A stretch of 64,000 nt of DNA, taken from the NCBI RefSeq assembly GCF_002117445.1, contig NZ_CP019937.1, positions 683,501-747,500 on the forward strand. Direction: 5' to 3'. This DNA is from Ketogulonicigenium robustum (lineage in GTDB: Bacteria; Pseudomonadota; Alphaproteobacteria; Rhodobacterales; Rhodobacteraceae). Each line of letters starts with the position of its first letter. Position 1 is the first letter of the stretch. The translations under genes and the position numbers were made by a program. Positions 41,628 to 49,793 of the stretch are shown here, one piece after another. A model generated the notes under the pieces. It was given only the letters and a program-made list of their open reading frames with translations, was not told the origin of the DNA and searched no databases.

Positions 41628-41854
41628 ACGTAACTGTAGATCTGGGTAAAATCGGCATGGGCGAAGTCGTCTATGTGAAACCCGTTGACGTATCGACGCT
41701 GCCTGCCGATGTGCAAGAACGCATTGGCGAAGATATGGCCACCGTCTTTTCGATCCACGATGCAATGGGCGAGCAGCTGGCCTTGGTCGCCAACCGCGAT
41801 CTGGCATTCCGTATTGCACGGCAATACGAACGCACGCCCGTTGGCGTCAACTGA
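41624..41854 (+). CDS. DUF1150 family protein
   Basis: A 76-residue protein with GKIGMGEVVYVKPVDVSTLP and FSIHDAMGEQLALVANRDLAF, matching the small DUF1150 family, which I recall mainly from alphaproteobacteria and often beside an Hsp20 gene. Its ATG overlaps the ibpA stop (ATGA), so its translation is probably coupled to ibpA and thus also heat controlled. No enzymatic motif or membrane segment is seen. Confidence 0.85.
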   Translation: MNVTVDLGKIGMGEVVYVKPVDVSTLPADVQERIGEDMATVFSIHDAMGEQLALVANRDLAFRIARQYERTPVGVN

Positions 41855-41859
41855 TGCAG

Positions 41860-41886
41860 AAAGGGCCGCAACCGCGGCCCTTTTCC
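41860..41886. terminator. terminator after ibpA-DUF1150
   Basis: AAAGGGCCGC pairs with GCGGCCCTTT around AACC, with a T-tract behind and an A-tract in front. It lies between convergent transcripts and can serve both. Confidence 0.85.
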
Positions 41887-41887
41887 T

Positions 41888-42751
41888 TTAGGCTTTCTTG
41901 GGTGCCGCTTCCTGCGGGGTAGGGATGCGCATCTTGCGGCGCGCAATCGCGATCGTTTCGCGGATTTTATCTTCTATACCCGCCAACTGCCCATCGATCG
42001 ACTTCATCTCGGCCTGACATCCATTGATGACCGCCTTCAGGTCGACGGTGCCGAATTGGTCCTTCAGCCGGTCTTCCAGGGTATTGCGCAAGGTCTCGTC
42101 ATTTTGGGTGCGCAGGTTAGCGACGGCCACCGTCGCGCGGTCCAGCCGCTCGTTCAGGGGGCGTAGCTTTTCTGACAAGGTGTCGAACTCGCGCAGGGCC
42201 TCGGCAGCCATGGTCTTGACGGTGTCATACAGGGCACGCAGCCCCACCGCTTGGTCGCGCGCGGCCGTTTCGGTCTTTTCCTGATCGCCTAGCAGCTTGG
42301 TGTGCTTGCGCAAGTCAAAGGCCTTGAAACGGGCAAGGCTGTCGTCGCAGTCCTTTTTCTCGGCGACAAGGCGGCTTTCCAGCTGGCGCTGGTCGCGCAG
42401 CTTGGTGCGGATCTCGTCGCGCTGCTCACGTTGGTCGCGGGCGACGGCGCGGCTTTCCTTCTTGTCTTTGTTAAACCAGTTCAGCGGGTTCAGAACGCTT
42501 CCGGCCTCGCTGCGCAGTTCGCGGTAGCGGTTTTGCTCGTGGGCTTCCTCGGTCGCGAGGCCAGCAATCGTTCCGGCCAAAACGCTGATGTCGCCAACCA
42601 GTCCATCGATATGGGTGCGTACGTGGCCTTCGTCAAAGCTTTCAAACCATGCGATCTCGTCGCGGGTGGCAGCGGCTTCAGTTTCGGCTTTTTTCAGCGC
42701 GTCTTCGGCGCCGGTGACTTCGGCCAACAGTTCGGCCAGCACATTACTCAT
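41888..42751 (-). CDS. coiled-coil protein of unknown function
   Basis: A 287-residue, highly charged protein that I do not recognise. Nearly all of it should be helical: heptad-like stretches run about 10-35, 85-160 and 175-280 (for example EALREFDTLSEKLRPLNERL). A short non-coiled piece with SVLNPLNWFNKDKK sits near residue 85-98, and LAGTIAGLATEEA near 57-70 is only weakly hydrophobic, so no true membrane span is seen. No signal peptide and no known motif. It lies 72 bases downstream of trxB on the same strand, with its own GGAG-type site, and may be cotranscribed with it. Confidence 0.75.
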   Translation of the reverse strand: MSNVLAELLAEVTGAEDALKKAETEAAATRDEIAWFESFDEGHVRTHIDGLVGDISVLAGTIAGLATEEAHEQNRYRELRSEAGSVLNPLNWFNKDKKESRAVARDQREQRDEIRTKLRDQRQLESRLVAEKKDCDDSLARFKAFDLRKHTKLLGDQEKTETAARDQAVGLRALYDTVKTMAAEALREFDTLSEKLRPLNERLDRATVAVANLRTQNDETLRNTLEDRLKDQFGTVDLKAVINGCQAEMKSIDGQLAGIEDKIRETIAIARRKMRIPTPQEAAPKKA

Positions 42752-42823
42752 GATCTACTCCGTAAAGGGGCGGGCGTGCCGCTGGGCAAGGTTAGCCCAG
42801 CATTTGCCGCCCGCATAACGAAA

Positions 42824-43765
42824 TCAATCCTGTTCGTGCAGCCAGCGTTCCACATCCAGCGCGGCTTGGCATCCCATGCCGGCCGATGTGATGGCTTGGC
42901 GGTATTTGTCGTCGGTCAAATCGCCAGCCGCGAACACCCCCGGTATCGAGGTTTCGGTCGAGCCGGGCTTCACCTTCACATAGCCGCCGTTGTGCAGCTC
43001 TAGCTGGTCTTTCACCAATTCGCTGGCCGGCGCATGGCCGATAGCGACGAAAAAGCCCTTGGCGGCCACATCGCGGGTCTCACCGGTGTTCACGTCGCGC
43101 AGGCGTACGCCTTCTACCCCGCGCGGGGTGTCGGCGCCCAGCACTTCGTCGATTTCGTGGTTCCAGATCACCTCGACCTTGGGGTGCTTGAACAAGCGAT
43201 CCTGAAGGATCTTTTCCGCACGCAGGCTATCGCGGCGGTGCACCAGCGTGACTTTGTTGGCAAAGTTGGTCAGGAACAGCGCTTCCTCGACCGCAGTGTT
43301 GCCGCCGCCGACCACGACGATGTCTTGCCCGCGATAGAAGAACCCGTCGCAGGTCGCGCAGGCCGACACGCCAAAGCCTTTGAAATGTTCCTCGCTGGGC
43401 AGGCCCAGCCATTTGGCGCGCGCGCCGGTGGCCAGAATAACGGCATCAGCCGTGTAGGTCGTGCCGCTATCACCCACCGCCGTGAAGGGGCGCTTTTGCA
43501 GGTCAAGCGACGTGATCAGATCCATCACGATCTCGGCGCCCATTTCGCGGGCGTGCTCCTCCATCTTGATCATCAGGTCAGGCCCTTGGATCGACTTTTC
43601 GCCCGGCCAGTTCTCAACATCGGTGGTGGTGGTCAGTTGGCCACCCGGTTCCATGCCTTGCACCAAAATCGGTTGCAGCATGGCGCGGCTAGCGTAAACG
43701 GCAGCCGTATAACCGGCCGGCCCCGAGCCGATGATCAGCACGCGCGTGTGGCGGGTGTCGGACAT
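42824..43765 (-). CDS. trxB: thioredoxin reductase
   Basis: FAD enzyme that reduces thioredoxin with NADPH; 313 residues. The FAD loop [16 protein letters not shown] is near residue 13, the redox pair is CATC with Cys136 and Cys139, the NADPH loop is [13 protein letters not shown], and the C-terminal FAD motif is [10 protein letters not shown]. The start at 43765 is set by AAGGAG upstream. It diverges from an Lrp-type regulator gene. Confidence 0.97.
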   Translation of the reverse strand: MSDTRHTRVLIIGSGPAGYTAAVYASRAMLQPILVQGMEPGGQLTTTTDVENWPGEKSIQGPDLMIKMEEHAREMGAEIVMDLITSLDLQKRPFTAVGDSGTTYTADAVILATGARAKWLGLPSEEHFKGFGVSACATCDGFFYRGQDIVVVGGGNTAVEEALFLTNFANKVTLVHRRDSLRAEKILQDRLFKHPKVEVIWNHEIDEVLGADTPRGVEGVRLRDVNTGETRDVAAKGFFVAIGHAPASELVKDQLELHNGGYVKVKPGSTETSIPGVFAAGDLTDDKYRQAITSAGMGCQAALDVERWLHEQD

Positions 43766-43889
43766 GAGGAAGCTCCTTCGAAAAGCGTTTAGCAGCATAT
43801 AAGCATGCAACGCCCTGTGCAAAAGGCGGGAATTTCAGCGGTGCGGGCGAATTCCCGCGACGTCTTATCCTTGCGGGGTGATTGGGCTG

Positions 43890-43914
43890 TTGCGAAATAT
43901 TGTTGCGTAATATA
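43890..43914. promoter_or_regulatory. possible operator of the Lrp/AsnC-type regulator
   Basis: TTGCGAAATAT (43890-43900) and TTGCGTAATAT (43903-43913) are near-identical direct repeats 13 bases apart. They also contain the inverted repeat ATATT-N7-AATAT, the kind of AT-rich dyad bound by Lrp-family proteins. The site lies 43-66 bases before the regulator start. Confidence 0.5.
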
Positions 43915-43955
43915 TGCCTCGGGCAGCACTGAAATCTAAATCTACGGGGTGAAAC

Positions 43956-44456
43956 GTGCCCGGGGCTAAACTAGACGACATTGACCGCAATATTCTTGCG
44001 CAGCTTCAAGCCGACGGCCGCATGACAAACGTCGAGCTGGCGAAACGCGTCGGGATCTCGGCCCCGCCTTGTTTGCGCCGCGTTCGGGCCTTGGAAGAAC
44101 AAGGCTACATCCGTGGCTACCATGCCGACATCGACCCGCGCGAGTTGGGGTTCGAGGTGCAGGTTTTTGCCATGGTGCGCCTGATCAATCAAGCCGAGGT
44201 TGACCTGACCGCATTCGAGACCTTGGCCCGTTCTTGGCCATTGGTGCGCGAATGTCATATGCTGAACGGCGAGGTTGACTTCATTTTGAAGTGTATTTCG
44301 CCCGATTTGCGCACGTTCCAGTCGTTTTTAACGGAAAAACTGACATCTGCCCCAAACGTCGCCAGTGTCAAAACCAGCTTGGTGATCCGCTGCGCCAAAG
44401 ACGAGCCGGGCGTCCCCTTCGAAGTGCTGGAGGAGCGCATCGCCCGTCGCGGCTGA
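43956..44456 (+). CDS. Lrp/AsnC family transcriptional regulator
   Basis: A 166-residue regulator. Residues about 4-65 are the winged helix-turn-helix (LDDIDRNILAQLQADGRMTN, VELAKRVGISAPPCLRRVRALEEQGYI), and 70-150 the RAM ligand-binding domain with AMVRLINQAE and ECHMLNGEVDFILKCIS. The start codon is GTG at 43956 behind GGGGTGA. The effector, usually an amino acid, is unknown. It is transcribed away from trxB; a dyad upstream suggests autoregulation. Confidence 0.92.
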   Translation: MPGAKLDDIDRNILAQLQADGRMTNVELAKRVGISAPPCLRRVRALEEQGYIRGYHADIDPRELGFEVQVFAMVRLINQAEVDLTAFETLARSWPLVRECHMLNGEVDFILKCISPDLRTFQSFLTEKLTSAPNVASVKTSLVIRCAKDEPGVPFEVLEERIARRG

Positions 44457-44459
44457 TGC

Positions 44460-45215
44460 TTACAGTCTGATAACCGAGATGAGGCGGCCGTAGTCCGCCT
44501 CTTTTTCATGCGTGGTGCGGCGATAGCTGTAGAATCGCTTGGGGTCGCAATAAGTGCAGTGCCGCGTCCATTCGGCGTGTTTGATGCCCGCGCGACGCAG
44601 GCGCGACAGGCCGAATCCCGGCAGATCGAACAGGTATTTCCCCGCATCGCCCGCCACGAAAAAGCGCGCCGATTCGGGGTCATCGGCCAGAAAATTATCC
44701 CGAAAATCGGCGCCGACCTCGTAGACCCGCTGGCTGATGGTGGGGCCGATGACTGCGGTAATGTTGCCCCGCTGCGCGCCCAGATCGACCATCGCGTCGA
44801 TGGTTGCCTCCAACACACCGGCGCGGGTGCCTTTCCAGCCGGCGTGCGCAGCGCCGATCACGCCTGCGGCGGCGTCGGCGAATAACACGGGTTGGCAATC
44901 TGCCGTCAAAATGGCCAGCGCGATGCCGGGCTGGCGGGTGACCAGCGCATCGGCGGCGGGGCGTGGGGCGGTGCTGTCGGTCACGTTGACGACAATGGCC
45001 GAATGGATCTGCGACAGGCCGACCAACGCGTCGGCGGGAACGCCCATCGCCTGCGCGACGCGGCTGCGGTTCAGGGCGACAACCTCGGTTTGGTCCGAGC
45101 TGCCGAGGCCGCAATTCAGCCCCGCGAACACCCCAGACGAGGCCCCCCCCGCACGACCGAAGAACCCGTGGCGCACCGGCGCGAGTGCGTCAGACGTGAT
45201 GATATCGAGCGTCAT
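44460..45215 (-). CDS. pgeF: polyphenol oxidase / laccase-domain protein (PgeF, YfiH family)
   Basis: A 251-residue protein of the Cu-oxidase_4 family. In E. coli it edits peptidoglycan synthesis by removing wrongly placed L-serine; other members act on purine nucleosides. The zinc/copper ligands typical of the family are seen: His in VGLSQIHSAIV, Cys in AILTADCQPVLF and His in IGAAHAGWKGT; CTYCDPKRFYSYRR closes it. The start at 45215 is chosen because a longer frame would overlap the preceding gene. It ends the lgt-midA-pgeF unit and nearly abuts the convergent regulator gene. Confidence 0.9.
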   Translation of the reverse strand: MTLDIITSDALAPVRHGFFGRAGGASSGVFAGLNCGLGSSDQTEVVALNRSRVAQAMGVPADALVGLSQIHSAIVVNVTDSTAPRPAADALVTRQPGIALAILTADCQPVLFADAAAGVIGAAHAGWKGTRAGVLEATIDAMVDLGAQRGNITAVIGPTISQRVYEVGADFRDNFLADDPESARFFVAGDAGKYLFDLPGFGLSRLRRAGIKHAEWTRHCTYCDPKRFYSYRRTTHEKEADYGRLISVIRL

Positions 45216-45237
45216 GCCTGCGGCCCTTTTGTCAACT

Positions 45238-46308
45238 TCATGTGACACTATGCACCTGCAGCGGCAGGCCCGCAATGGCTGGCGCTGCGGTAGGGGTGAC
45301 CCCCATAACCTTGAACAGGCTGCCCATCGCCGCCGGGTCGATTAGCCGCTGCATGGCGGCTTTATGCTGCGCGGCGGCGGGCGGGGCCATGCGTGCGATC
45401 AGCGCATCGCTGCGTGCTTGCAGCCCCAGCGCCAGCAGGAATTCCCCTTGCGCAACCAGCGCCGATGGTGCCGCCCCGGCCGCTGTTGCTGCGCGCGCCA
45501 GCGGGCCGAAGGCCACATGCGCGGTCAGGTCCGCTGCCCCGGGCGACCGCAGCGGGTCGCTGTAGCTGTGGCGGATCATGGCCTGAAAGGTATCACCGCC
45601 GCTTTCTGCAGCACCATAATCGATAAAAATCGCGGCACCGCCGTGGGCCGCAATTTGGCCTGCGAGGGCGCTGACGATCCCCTCGGCCGCGGGGCGGATC
45701 TCGGCGATAGCGCCATCTGGGGCAGGCGGGTCTTGCGCGATGGGTGCGCCGAGGGCGAAAGCCAGCCCGCCATCATCGCTGGCGATCAGGCGTTCGTGCC
45801 AACCCGCCGCGCTGCGCTGGAATTGGCGGATCGGCAGAGCGTCCAGAAACTCGTTCGCCACCAGAAAGGTCGGCATCTGCGGCAAGGTGTCGATCGTGTC
45901 GTGCCACTGCGGGGGCGCGTAGCCATGCAGACGCGCCGCTTGCAGTTTGCGCAGGTGCGGGGATGCCTCAACCAAGTGCAGCTGCAGGGCGGCGTTAAAG
46001 CCGCTGACAACCCGCGTTGCGCGCAAAATATCCTCGATCAGCGCGCCGCGCCCGGGCCCGAGTTCGAGCAGCGCGAAGGGGGCGGGGCACCCCTGATCCA
46101 GCCACGCTTGCGCCAGCGCCAGCCCGATCAATTCGCCAAAGACCTGACTAATCTCGGGCGCGGTGATGAAATCACCTGCCGCGCCGATGGCATCTTGTGT
46201 GGTGTAATACCCCTCGGTCGGGTCTAGCAGGCATAGGGCCATGTAATCAGCAATGCTGATCGGCCCGCTTTGTGCAATGATCCGATGGATGCGGTCCAGC
46301 AGGCTCAT
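45238..46308 (-). CDS. NDUFAF7/MidA-family SAM-dependent methyltransferase
   Basis: A 356-residue protein of the family whose mitochondrial member dimethylates an arginine in the NDUFS2 subunit of complex I. It starts at MSLLDRIHRIIAQSGPISIADYMALC, with YYTTQDAIGAAGDFITAPEISQ and the SAM loop FALLELGPGRGALIEDIL. A much longer open frame upstream runs antisense to lgt and is not coding. A role in complex I assembly here is inferred from the family. It lies eight bases after the lgt stop. Confidence 0.9.
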   Translation of the reverse strand: MSLLDRIHRIIAQSGPISIADYMALCLLDPTEGYYTTQDAIGAAGDFITAPEISQVFGELIGLALAQAWLDQGCPAPFALLELGPGRGALIEDILRATRVVSGFNAALQLHLVEASPHLRKLQAARLHGYAPPQWHDTIDTLPQMPTFLVANEFLDALPIRQFQRSAAGWHERLIASDDGGLAFALGAPIAQDPPAPDGAIAEIRPAAEGIVSALAGQIAAHGGAAIFIDYGAAESGGDTFQAMIRHSYSDPLRSPGAADLTAHVAFGPLARAATAAGAAPSALVAQGEFLLALGLQARSDALIARMAPPAAAQHKAAMQRLIDPAAMGSLFKVMGVTPTAAPAIAGLPLQVHSVT

Positions 46309-46316
46309 CTGTGCCC

Positions 46317-47195
46317 CTAACGTCTGGTCCGCGCCAGCAGCCATAGCCCCACCAGAATCATAGGCAGGGTCAGCAATTGGCCCATCGTCAGCCCCCAGCC
46401 GTTCACCTGCATGGCTAGCCCCAGCGGGTTGCCAACGGTCACAAATTGCGCATCGGGTTGGCGGAAGAATTCGACAAAGAAGCGCGCGGCCCCATAGCCC
46501 AGCAGGAATATAGCGGTGATGCGCCAAGGCTTCCGCAGTGCGCCCGCGCGGAACGCCAATACCAGCAGAAGGGTGCCCAGCAGCGCCCCCTCCAGCAGCC
46601 CTTCGTACAGCTGCGAGGGGTGGCGCGCGCAAAGGCCGACCAGATTGCCGCAGTCCTGCGCGGCAGCGCCGGGGAAGATCACGCCCCACGGCATATCGGT
46701 CGGGCGGCCCCACAGTTCGGCGTTGACGAAATTGGCCAGCCGCCCCAGCAACAACCCCACGGGCGCAACCAGCGCCGCGCCGTCGGCCAGCGACGCCAGC
46801 GCCACACCATGTCGGCGCGCAAAAATCAGCGTTGCGACCACGACCCCCATGAAGCCGCCGTGAAACGACATTCCGCCCGTCCAAAGTGCCAGAATATCCC
46901 ATGGGCGGGTCAGGTAATGGCCGGGTTCGTAAAACAGCACATAGCCTAACCTACCGCCGATGATGATGCCCAGCACCACCCATGTCACGTAGCTTTCCAG
47001 CTGCTGCGCCGTCAGCGGGCTTTGCCCCGCAGGCCATAGCGCAGGCCGCTTGATGGCTGCGCGCAGGATGCACCAGCCGATGACCACCCCCGCGATATAG
47101 GCCAGCGCGTACCACCGCAGCGCAAGGTGAAAGCCGAACAGATTCAGGCTGAAGACGTCGGGCGACAGCGGGGGGAAGGGGATACCGGTTTCCAT
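46317..47195 (-). CDS. lgt: prolipoprotein diacylglyceryl transferase
   Basis: Inner-membrane enzyme that attaches diacylglycerol to the lipobox Cys of lipoproteins, such as the one at 11223-11612. The 292-residue protein has about seven membrane spans, the LRWYALAYIAGV N-terminal stretch with conserved His/Tyr region, SFHGGFMGVVVA, and the Lgt signature GRLANFVNAELWGRPTD with catalytic Arg-Asn-Glu residues. First gene of lgt-midA-pgeF. Confidence 0.96.
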   Translation of the reverse strand: METGIPFPPLSPDVFSLNLFGFHLALRWYALAYIAGVVIGWCILRAAIKRPALWPAGQSPLTAQQLESYVTWVVLGIIIGGRLGYVLFYEPGHYLTRPWDILALWTGGMSFHGGFMGVVVATLIFARRHGVALASLADGAALVAPVGLLLGRLANFVNAELWGRPTDMPWGVIFPGAAAQDCGNLVGLCARHPSQLYEGLLEGALLGTLLLVLAFRAGALRKPWRITAIFLLGYGAARFFVEFFRQPDAQFVTVGNPLGLAMQVNGWGLTMGQLLTLPMILVGLWLLARTRR

Positions 47196-47297
47196 ATGCT
47201 TTCCTTGCGGGATTGCGGCCCAAAGTCAACGAAGCCCGCGTTCTTGTGATCGCCCCAAACTCTACCATATTGTGAGGCAGTAGCAGCAGGGGGCATC

Positions 47298-47546
47298 ATG
47301 GCCGGCAACAACCGTATTTTCGACGACATCTCGCAGCTTTTCACCAATGCGATGGGCGTGGCCCAAGGCGCCAAAGGCGAGGCTGACAACGCCCTGAAAG
47401 GGTGGCTCGATCGCTGGCTGGCCGAGCGCGACTTTGTTACACGCGAAGAATTCGACGCCGTTCGTGCAATGGCGGCCAAAGCACGCGAGGAAAACACCGC
47501 CCTTGCCGCACGCGTCGCCGCACTCGAGGCGAAGCTGGGCGAATGA
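47298..47546 (+). CDS. ubiK: ubiquinone biosynthesis accessory factor UbiK (BMFP family)
   Basis: An 82-residue protein with an amphipathic N-terminal helix and a C-terminal coiled coil (VAALEAKL), and the conserved RDFVTREEFDAVRAMAAKAREE stretch of the BMFP/DUF526 family. The E. coli protein helps the soluble ubiquinone-synthesis complex, probably by touching lipid. Isolated gene, divergent from lgt and upstream of zur with a 70-base gap. Confidence 0.88.
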   Translation: MAGNNRIFDDISQLFTNAMGVAQGAKGEADNALKGWLDRWLAERDFVTREEFDAVRAMAAKAREENTALAARVAALEAKLGE

Positions 47547-47587
47547 GCCCGCATTAAGCGCTTGCGCCCCGCGTTGCTATCCTTTAT

Positions 47588-47600
47588 GTTATACTGTAAC
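47588..47600. promoter_or_regulatory. Zur-box-like palindrome before zur
   Basis: GTTATACTGTAAC is a palindrome (GTTA-N5-TAAC) 16 bases before the zur start, overlapping a likely -10 region. It resembles the GTTATAATATAAC-type sites of alphaproteobacterial Zur proteins and would give zinc-dependent autorepression of zur-znuCBA. Confidence 0.6.
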
Positions 47601-47616
47601 GTTTAGGACGGTGACG

Positions 47617-48111
47617 ATGACAGGATTCGAAAACCACGATCACGCTCATTGCGTCGGCGCGATGATTTCCAACGTGGAAGACCGTTGCGCCGCCGAGGGA
47701 TTGCGTCTGACCCCCGTGCGGCGACGGGTGCTCGAGATCTTGGGCGAGCAGCACCGCGCGCTTGGCGCCTATGCGGTGCTTGACCGCCTGTCGTCCGAGG
47801 GGCACGGATCGCAGCCGCCCGTTGTCTATCGCGCGCTGGATTTTTTGGTCGAGCATGGCTTTGTCCACAAGATCGAAAAGCTGAATGCCTATGTTGCCTG
47901 CAGCTATATGGGTAGCCATATGCACAGCGACCATGCGCCAGTGTTTATGGTTTGCCGTCTGTGCAGCGCCGTGGCCGAGCTGGAAGCGGGCCATGACATG
48001 GTGGGCCTGTCGGATTTGGCATCCGCGACCGGCTTTACCCCCGAACGCGCCGTCATCGAGGTGACTGGCCTGTGTCCCGCGTGCCGCCAAGGGCAGGTGG
48101 GACGCGCCTGA
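47617..48111 (+). CDS. zur: zinc uptake regulator, Fur family
   Basis: A 164-residue Fur-type repressor that would bind DNA with zinc. It has the winged helix (RLTPVRRRVLEILGEQHRAL, PPVVYRALDFLVEHGFVHKI) and the metal sites HSDHAPVFMVCRLC and CPAC at the end, the second Cys pair of the structural zinc site. The N-terminus HDHAHC is His-rich. It is called Zur rather than Fur because it leads the znuCBA genes with an ATGA-type overlap. The start at 47617 follows the Zur-box-like site. Confidence 0.93.
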   Translation: MTGFENHDHAHCVGAMISNVEDRCAAEGLRLTPVRRRVLEILGEQHRALGAYAVLDRLSSEGHGSQPPVVYRALDFLVEHGFVHKIEKLNAYVACSYMGSHMHSDHAPVFMVCRLCSAVAELEAGHDMVGLSDLASATGFTPERAVIEVTGLCPACRQGQVGRA

Positions 48112-48893
48112 TGGACATTCTGACGTTTGACAATGTGACGCTGGGCTATGGCAGCCACGCGGCGGTGCACCACCTGTCGGGCAGCATCGCACGCGGCGAA
48201 AAGCTGGCCGTGATCGGCGGCAACGGATCGGGCAAATCGACCCTGCTGAAAGGGATAGTCGGGCTTTTGCGTCCGATGGGCGGGCGGATCACCCGCGATG
48301 GGGCTACACGTCTGGCCTATCTGCCCCAAGCGGCAGAGGTCGACCGCAGTTTTCCCGCCCGCGTCATTGATTTGGTGGCATTGGGCCTGTGGACCAAGCG
48401 GGGCTTGTGGGGGCGCCATAGTGCCGATGACATCGCCCGTCTGCACGCCGCTTTGGCCCGCGTAGGGTTGGCAGGGTTTGCCGAACGCCCGCTGGATGCC
48501 CTGTCGGGCGGCCAGTTCCAGCGCGCCTTGTTTGCCCGTGTGATCGTGCAACAAGCCGACCTGATCTTGTTGGACGAGTCCTTTAACGGCGTTGACCAAC
48601 CGACCGAGGCTGACCTACTGCGTCTTATTGCCGATTGGAGCACCGAGGGCCGCACCGTCCTAACCGTGTTGCACGACCTTGATACCGTTCGCCAGCACTT
48701 CCCGCGCAGTCTGTTGTTGGCGCGCGACCTTATTGGATGGGGCGCGACGGCGGACGTCCTGACCTCCGCCAATTTGGCCCGCGCCCGCGGTTATACCGAG
48801 GCGTGGGATGATGATGCGCCCCTGTGCGAGGCCCCTCCCCACGAGCATCTGGGCGGGCATTCACATGAACACACGACGCGGACACCAGCATGA
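48111..48893 (+). CDS. znuC: zinc ABC transporter ATP-binding protein
   Basis: Energises zinc import. The 260-residue protein has Walker A GGNGSGKS (about 38-45), signature LSGGQFQRALFAR, Walker B LILLDESF and the H-loop HD. The C-terminal tail has a cluster of His (EHLGGHSHEHTTR) that may hold zinc. Its ATG overlaps the zur stop and its stop overlaps znuB by four bases. Confidence 0.95.
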   Translation: MDILTFDNVTLGYGSHAAVHHLSGSIARGEKLAVIGGNGSGKSTLLKGIVGLLRPMGGRITRDGATRLAYLPQAAEVDRSFPARVIDLVALGLWTKRGLWGRHSADDIARLHAALARVGLAGFAERPLDALSGGQFQRALFARVIVQQADLILLDESFNGVDQPTEADLLRLIADWSTEGRTVLTVLHDLDTVRQHFPRSLLLARDLIGWGATADVLTSANLARARGYTEAWDDDAPLCEAPPHEHLGGHSHEHTTRTPA

Positions 48894-49762
48894 TGGCGCT
48901 TTATGATTTCGTGTTGGCCCCGTTTGTCGACTTCGGTTTCATGCGGCGGGCGCTGCTGGGCGCGTGCCTGCTGACGCTGGCCGCAAGCCCGCTGGGTGTA
49001 TTCCTGATGCTGCGCCGGATGAGCCTGACCGGCGATGCCATGGCCCATGCGATTTTACCGGGGGCAGCGCTGGGCTTCATGTTTTTCGGCCTGAACCTGC
49101 TGCCGATGACGATCGGCGGCCTTGTGGCGGGATTGCTTGTTGCCTTTGGTGCGGGCGCGGTGGCGCGGCTGACGGTTCAACGCGAAGATGCCTCGCTTGC
49201 CGCTTTCTACCTGATTTCATTGGCTTTTGGCGTGGTGCTGATCTCGGTCCGCGGCTCCAGCGTTGATCTGATGCATGTGCTGTTCGGCTCGGTCTTGGCG
49301 CTTGATAGCGGCGCGATGGGGCTGATTGGCGGAGTGTCGCTGGTCACGGTGGTGGCGATGGCACTGCTGTGGAGGGCACTAGTGGCCGAATGCATGGACC
49401 CGCTGTTTTTCCGCACGGTGTCGCGTCTGGGCGGCTTTGTCCACTTCGCGTTCTTGGGGCTGGTGGTGCTGAACCTTGTGGCGGGTTTTCAGGCGCTGGG
49501 GTCGCTGATGGTGGTGGGGCTGATGATGTTGCCTGCCGCTGCCGCGCGGTTCTGGTCGGCCCGCGTGGGGGTAATCACGCTGCTGGCGCTGGGCTTTGGC
49601 CTGCTGTCGTCGGCGCTGGGGTTGCTGGCATCCTATCACTGGGCACTGCCTGCGGGGCCTTCGATTATTCTGGCGGCGGGGGTCATTTATCTTGTTTCCA
49701 TGGTCGCGGGGCGACGCGGGCTGTTGTCGACACGCCCGCAGGCCCGCCATCGCACAGCGTAG
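48890..49762 (+). CDS. znuB: zinc ABC transporter permease
   Basis: Family 3 (ABC-3) metal permease, 290 residues with about eight membrane spans. RRALLGACLLTLAASPLGVFLMLRR is the typical N-terminus, with the coupling region LMRRMSLTGDAMAHAILPG (visible as MSLTGDAMAHAILPGAALG) near residue 42. Placed between znuC and znuA. Confidence 0.95.
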   Translation: MMALYDFVLAPFVDFGFMRRALLGACLLTLAASPLGVFLMLRRMSLTGDAMAHAILPGAALGFMFFGLNLLPMTIGGLVAGLLVAFGAGAVARLTVQREDASLAAFYLISLAFGVVLISVRGSSVDLMHVLFGSVLALDSGAMGLIGGVSLVTVVAMALLWRALVAECMDPLFFRTVSRLGGFVHFAFLGLVVLNLVAGFQALGSLMVVGLMMLPAAAARFWSARVGVITLLALGFGLLSSALGLLASYHWALPAGPSIILAAGVIYLVSMVAGRRGLLSTRPQARHRTA

Positions 49763-49793
49763 CACTACGAAACAACAACGCGGAGATCTTCGG

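Noticed and set aside
45238-46902. N-terminal extension of the MidA-like gene to 46902
   Set aside because: The added 198 residues are antisense-like Arg/Gly-rich sequence inside lgt; the family start is at 46308.
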